Source: an uncultured Oscillospiraceae bacterium
GTDB taxonomy: Bacteria > Bacillota > Clostridia > Oscillospirales > Acutalibacteraceae
Direction: 5' to 3'
Assembly: GCA_900549675.1 (NCBI GenBank)
Contig: URPG01000083.1
Location: 1 to 8,014, forward strand
Length of the DNA stretch: 8,014 nt
Positions 5,808 through 8,014 of the stretch are shown piece after piece; the stretch's first letter is position 1, and the number at the start of each line of letters is the position of its first letter. The position numbers and the translations under genes are program-made. Below the pieces are notes generated by a model. That model saw nothing but the letters and a program-made list of their open reading frames with translations. It did not search any database and was not told where the DNA came from.

Positions 5808-6818
5808 ATGGAATATTTTGAAAATCTTACATTAGAAAAGGCAATGTATGGTGTTCCTGGTAAAAGCTTTACGGAAGTTTTGGAGGGAATGGATTCTTCG
5901 GAAAATTACAGGGGAACTCCCCTAGAGGGGCTTGATGCCTACCAAAGGCAGCTCAAACGGTTTGGCATTAAGGTGAGCGGGCCCGGTTCGGACCGCTTGG
6001 AAAAATTTTTTGAGAGCTCCTCCAGTGCCGCACTTTTTCCGGAATATGTGGCTCGTGCGGTTTCGCAGGGCATTCAGCAGGGCAGTAAGGTTGAGGATTT
6101 GGTGGCAACGGTCACCAAGATTGACGCCAGAGATTATCGCTCTATGACAGCAGAAAGCAAAGATAGTTCAAATGGCTTTGCGACAGTGCAAGAGGGAGAA
6201 GAAATTCCGCAGATTTCGATTCGTACTTCTCCCAATTTAATTAATTTAACCAAAAAAGGCAGAATGATTGTTTCTTCTTATGAAGCACTTCGTTTTCAGA
6301 AACTGGATTTGCTTACCATAATGTTAAGACAAATTGGGGTTTCCATTGCGGCCTCACAGGTAGAAGAGGCCATAAAAATTATTGAAAACGGTGACGGAAA
6401 CATTGGTGCTGTAGAAACAAGAGCCATTACGGGAACAGAACTGACCTATGAGGAATTTATCAAGCTTTGGGGTGAATTATCTCCCTATAACCTCAATACA
6501 ATTGCGGCTGGAACCGATGCTCTCCAACAGATGATGCGGATTGAAGAATTTAAAGATTCGTCGGCAGGTATGAAGTTCCACAGAACCGGCGAATTGTGTA
6601 CTCCCTTAGGCGCTAAAATTATCCATGTGCCCAGTATGAAACCCGGGTTGCTGATTGGGTTGGATCACCACTGCACACTGGAAATGGTACAGGCAGGAGA
6701 GGTTTTGGCAGAGGCAGACAAGTTAATTGACAGACAGCTGGAAAGAGCAGGTATTTCGGTCATTTCAGGATTTGCAAGAATTTTTGATAAGGCGGCAAAA
6801 GCAGTCACTTTTGCATAA
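5808..6818 (+). CDS. Major capsid protein, HK97 fold
   Basis: This is a 336-residue protein and the main shell subunit. It follows the protease/scaffold gene by 14 nt, behind a strong AAAAGGAG site 7 nt before the ATG, as expected for the most highly expressed head gene. The N-terminal 65 residues (including GTPLEGLDAYQRQLKRFGIK) are helical and may be a scaffold-like delta segment removed on maturation. The segment SSAALFPEYVARAVSQGI (72-89) is characteristic of capsid proteins next to PBSX-type terminases in Clostridia. A strand-rich middle (about 123-158, TVQEGEEIPQISIRT) fits the E-loop/P-domain, and 159-335 the long spine helix (about 165-193) and A-domain. The assignment combines this pattern with its position after the protease. 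A strong terminator immediately follows. There is no sign of truncation. Confidence 0.88.
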   Translation: MEYFENLTLEKAMYGVPGKSFTEVLEGMDSSENYRGTPLEGLDAYQRQLKRFGIKVSGPGSDRLEKFFESSSSAALFPEYVARAVSQGIQQGSKVEDLVATVTKIDARDYRSMTAESKDSSNGFATVQEGEEIPQISIRTSPNLINLTKKGRMIVSSYEALRFQKLDLLTIMLRQIGVSIAASQVEEAIKIIENGDGNIGAVETRAITGTELTYEEFIKLWGELSPYNLNTIAAGTDALQQMMRIEEFKDSSAGMKFHRTGELCTPLGAKIIHVPSMKPGLLIGLDHHCTLEMVQAGEVLAEADKLIDRQLERAGISVISGFARIFDKAAKAVTFA

Positions 6819-6825
6819 GATTTAG

Positions 6826-6861
6826 AAACTGCCTGCCTTTTGGCAGGTAGTTTTTCTTTTT
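6826..6861 (+). terminator. Intrinsic terminator after the capsid gene, inside the head operon
   Basis: ACTGCCTGCC (6828-6837) and GGCAGGTAGT (6842-6851) form a 10-bp stem with one G·U pair and a TTTT tetraloop, extendable by A-T pairs at the base. It is followed by a T-run with one interruption (6851-6861). It starts only 7 nt after the capsid stop and overlaps the approach to the next SD. It probably lowers downstream connector and tail expression relative to capsid by partial read-through. Confidence 0.85.
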
Positions 6862-6876
6862 AAGGAGGAAAACGAT

Positions 6877-7272
6877 ATGAATGATGAAAAAGTAAAAGAA
6901 CTTTTTTTCTTGATCAGCGGTGAAAAAGCAGAACAGGAGGAAGAACGTCTGCATTTATGTGAACAGCTTTGCAAAAGTGCTTACCGAGAAGTTCAGAATG
7001 CGGTAAAAGAAAATTTACCGCAAGAAATTTATCGAAATTACCAACCAGCCTTGGAAGAATTAGCGGCGGCAAAAGCTTTTTATCATCTGCTGTTGTTGGA
7101 TGAGTCAAAACAGGCGGACTTGATAGAGGATACTCATTTAAAAATTATATTGGGAGAAAAAAGTGCAAAAGCAGAAAATTTTTATTGGGTCTGTAAAAGA
7201 AAAGTGGCGGTTATCTTAAAAGACAATACATTCTTTTTTGGAACGACGGAATGTGGTGAGAAAGATGAATGA
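6877..7272 (+). CDS. Probable head-tail connector (adaptor) protein
   Basis: This is a 131-residue protein not recognised from sequence motifs alone. It is almost wholly helical: an acidic N-terminal helix (about 1-50), a YQPALEELAAAKAFYHLLLL helix (about 56-76), then a more strand-like tail (about 100-124, NFYWVCKRKVAVILKDN). Its position right after the major capsid gene, its size and its helical make-up suit a gp6/gp15-type adaptor ring that sits under the portal. Function is therefore inferred from gene order. The ATG has a very strong AAGGAGG site 8 nt upstream, just after the terminator, which suggests efficient translation of the read-through transcript. It overlaps the next gene by 8 nt. 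Confidence 0.62.
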   Translation: MNDEKVKELFFLISGEKAEQEEERLHLCEQLCKSAYREVQNAVKENLPQEIYRNYQPALEELAAAKAFYHLLLLDESKQADLIEDTHLKIILGEKSAKAENFYWVCKRKVAVILKDNTFFFGTTECGEKDE

Positions 7273-7588
7273 CATCAGCAAAAAGGTTTTTATCCGTCAA
7301 ACACCTGTAAAATGGATTGTTCAAGGCAATGTGTATCATGATAGAGGAACCTTGATTCCTTTGAATAAAAGTAAAAGTACTTTACAGTTAAAAATGCAAG
7401 ATGAAATAAGGGGATTTGAGCATTTATTCTATCTGTTTTATGGAAGTTATGAACCTGACCAGAAGACAGATTGTGAATTGGTGCATGACACAGTTCGATA
7501 TCGCTGCTTGTCGAGTAAAGTGATTTATTCTGAAAAGCAAAAAATAGCCGTCAGAACTGTTCTGGAGAGGTGTTGTCATGAGTTTTAG
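7265..7588 (+). CDS. Probable head-tail closure or small tail-joining protein
   Basis: This is a 107-residue protein, strand-rich at both ends (VFIRQTPVKWIVQGNVYHD near 8-26; TLQLKMQDEI near 39-48; VRYRCLSSKVIYS near 76-88). I find no named motif. The size and the location, second gene after the capsid, match the closure/stopper proteins (gp16-type, beta-barrel) or another small head-tail joining protein. That is inference from synteny. I chose ATG 7265 because it overlaps the previous stop in the compact ATGAATGA arrangement with a GGTGAG site upstream. An in-frame TTG at 7238 lies deeper inside the previous gene with no ribosome binding site. It overlaps the following gene by 11 nt. Confidence 0.6.
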   Translation: MNDISKKVFIRQTPVKWIVQGNVYHDRGTLIPLNKSKSTLQLKMQDEIRGFEHLFYLFYGSYEPDQKTDCELVHDTVRYRCLSSKVIYSEKQKIAVRTVLERCCHEF

Positions 7589-8014
7589 TGGCATATTGGA
7601 AAAAATAATGCCGGTTTTAGCAGATGAAATTCCGCAGGCAAATTTCTTTTTTTCTTATAGCGATACCATGAAAAATTTATCTGTAAAGAAGATTAACATT
7701 ACACTGAAAGAGGTCACATTACAGGCCAAAACATTGACTCAAAAAACAATTTTAGAGGTAAACATTTTTCTTCCTTTCTGCGAGAAATTGAAAAAAGCAG
7801 AAGAAATTTTTTTGCAGATATGTCATGCCTTGACGGAGCAGGATATCCCCTTAAAAGGAATTAGCAAAGAGAGAATTCTTCATGATGAAGATTTAGCTGT
7901 GATGTTGGTACCGTGCCGTTTAACGATAGAAGCAGTTTCTATTCAAAATAAAAAGCAAATTGAAATTAATGGCGTGGCGGCAGAAATAGAATCAGCAGAA
8001 GTATCCGTTATAAA
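7578..8014 (+). CDS. Probable tail-completion/tail-terminator protein, 3' end missing
   Basis: This frame is too short at the edge to stand out, but it is open for 145 codons from ATG 7578 to the end of the window. GGAGAGGTG lies just upstream, giving a good ribosome binding site. The protein begins MSFSGILEKIMPVLADEI. A middle strand/helix pattern (TILEVNIFLPFCEKLKKAEEI, then HALTEQDIPLKGISKERI and LAVMLVPCRLTIEA) resembles the alternating fold of siphophage tail terminators, which cap the tail tube. That is a weak structural impression supported by position (third after the capsid). The last ~20 residues seen (QIEINGVAAEIESAEVSVI) look like an extra strand pair and may begin another domain. 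It overlaps the previous gene by 11 nt. Confidence 0.55.
   Translation, partial: MSFSGILEKIMPVLADEIPQANFFFSYSDTMKNLSVKKINITLKEVTLQAKTLTQKTILEVNIFLPFCEKLKKAEEIFLQICHALTEQDIPLKGISKERILHDEDLAVMLVPCRLTIEAVSIQNKKQIEINGVAAEIESAEVSVI

Larger units (their letters stand above)
2176..8014 (+). mobile_element. Tailed-phage head/packaging module (prophage, PBSX-like or GTA-like)
   Basis: Eight consecutive same-strand genes follow the classical tailed-phage order: small terminase-like, large terminase, portal, prohead protease with scaffold, major capsid, connector-like, closure-like, tail-completion-like. The first four overlap by 4 nt and all frames are intact. Codon and base composition look similar to the flanking host genes by eye. 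No integrase, repressor, lysis or tRNA/att signature is visible on the left, where the element abuts a housekeeping operon. The right boundary is outside the window. Whether this is a live prophage, a remnant, or a domesticated particle such as PBSX or a gene transfer agent cannot be settled from this window alone. Confidence 0.88.

Noticed and set aside
5911..5930. GGGG-CCCC-GGGG arrangement that could form two mutually exclusive hairpins at the start of the capsid gene
   Set aside because: The stems are only 4 bp and the codons encode the GTPLEG segment, which appears to be conserved for protein reasons.
1..8014. CRISPR array, insertion sequence or rRNA
   Set aside because: No regularly spaced repeats, transposase-like frame or rRNA-like sequence was seen on either strand.

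Overview
The window looks like a low-to-moderate-GC Firmicutes (Clostridia) chromosome. The signs are strong AGGAGG-type ribosome binding sites, frequent TTG/GTG starts, sigma-A-like promoters, a DUF951 zinc-ribbon gene, and the prfA / Sua5-family pair typical of that phylum. The likely home is an anaerobic gut-type clostridium (Oscillospirales-like); that rank is inferred from remembered resemblance, not from a search.

Left part (1-2031, all minus strand) is host housekeeping. Reading leftward from a good promoter at 2003-2031 come a small single-pass membrane protein of unknown function (TTG start, strong SD), a DUF951 zinc-ribbon protein, peptide chain release factor 1 (prfA), and the first 23 codons of a Sua5/YwlC/YrdC-type threonylcarbamoyl-AMP synthase, which has its own promoter at 95-123. 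The PrfA methyltransferase gene prmC, often a neighbour of prfA, is not between these genes.

The region 1964-2175 is the divergent control region. It holds the leftward promoter, a 17-bp palindrome touching its -35 element, and a strong rightward intrinsic terminator (2099-2135) placed directly before the rightward genes. No convincing sigma-A promoter for those genes was found.

Right part (2176-8014, all plus strand) is a compact, intact tailed-phage head module. It encodes a short terminase-small-like protein without a DNA-binding domain, a PBSX-family large terminase with ATPase and nuclease residues all present, a portal, a prohead protease joined to a scaffold-like C-terminus, an HK97-type major capsid protein, an intrinsic terminator, and then three small genes in the head-tail connector / tail-completion position (the last runs off the window). 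The first four genes overlap by 4 nt each (GTGA/ATGA), implying translational coupling. No integrase, repressor or lysis gene is visible, and the module begins only about 210 bp from a housekeeping operon.

The most interesting reading is a domesticated capsid/packaging cluster (PBSX-like or gene-transfer-agent-like) rather than an ordinary prophage. The supporting points are an intact motor, a small terminase lacking a helix-turn-helix, coding frames with no decay, and a host-gene border with no lysogeny genes. An ordinary prophage whose integration and lysis genes lie beyond the right edge is not excluded. A second notable point is an ideal internal ribosome binding site and in-frame GTG (5446) in the protease gene, which could yield a separate 115-aa scaffold protein.
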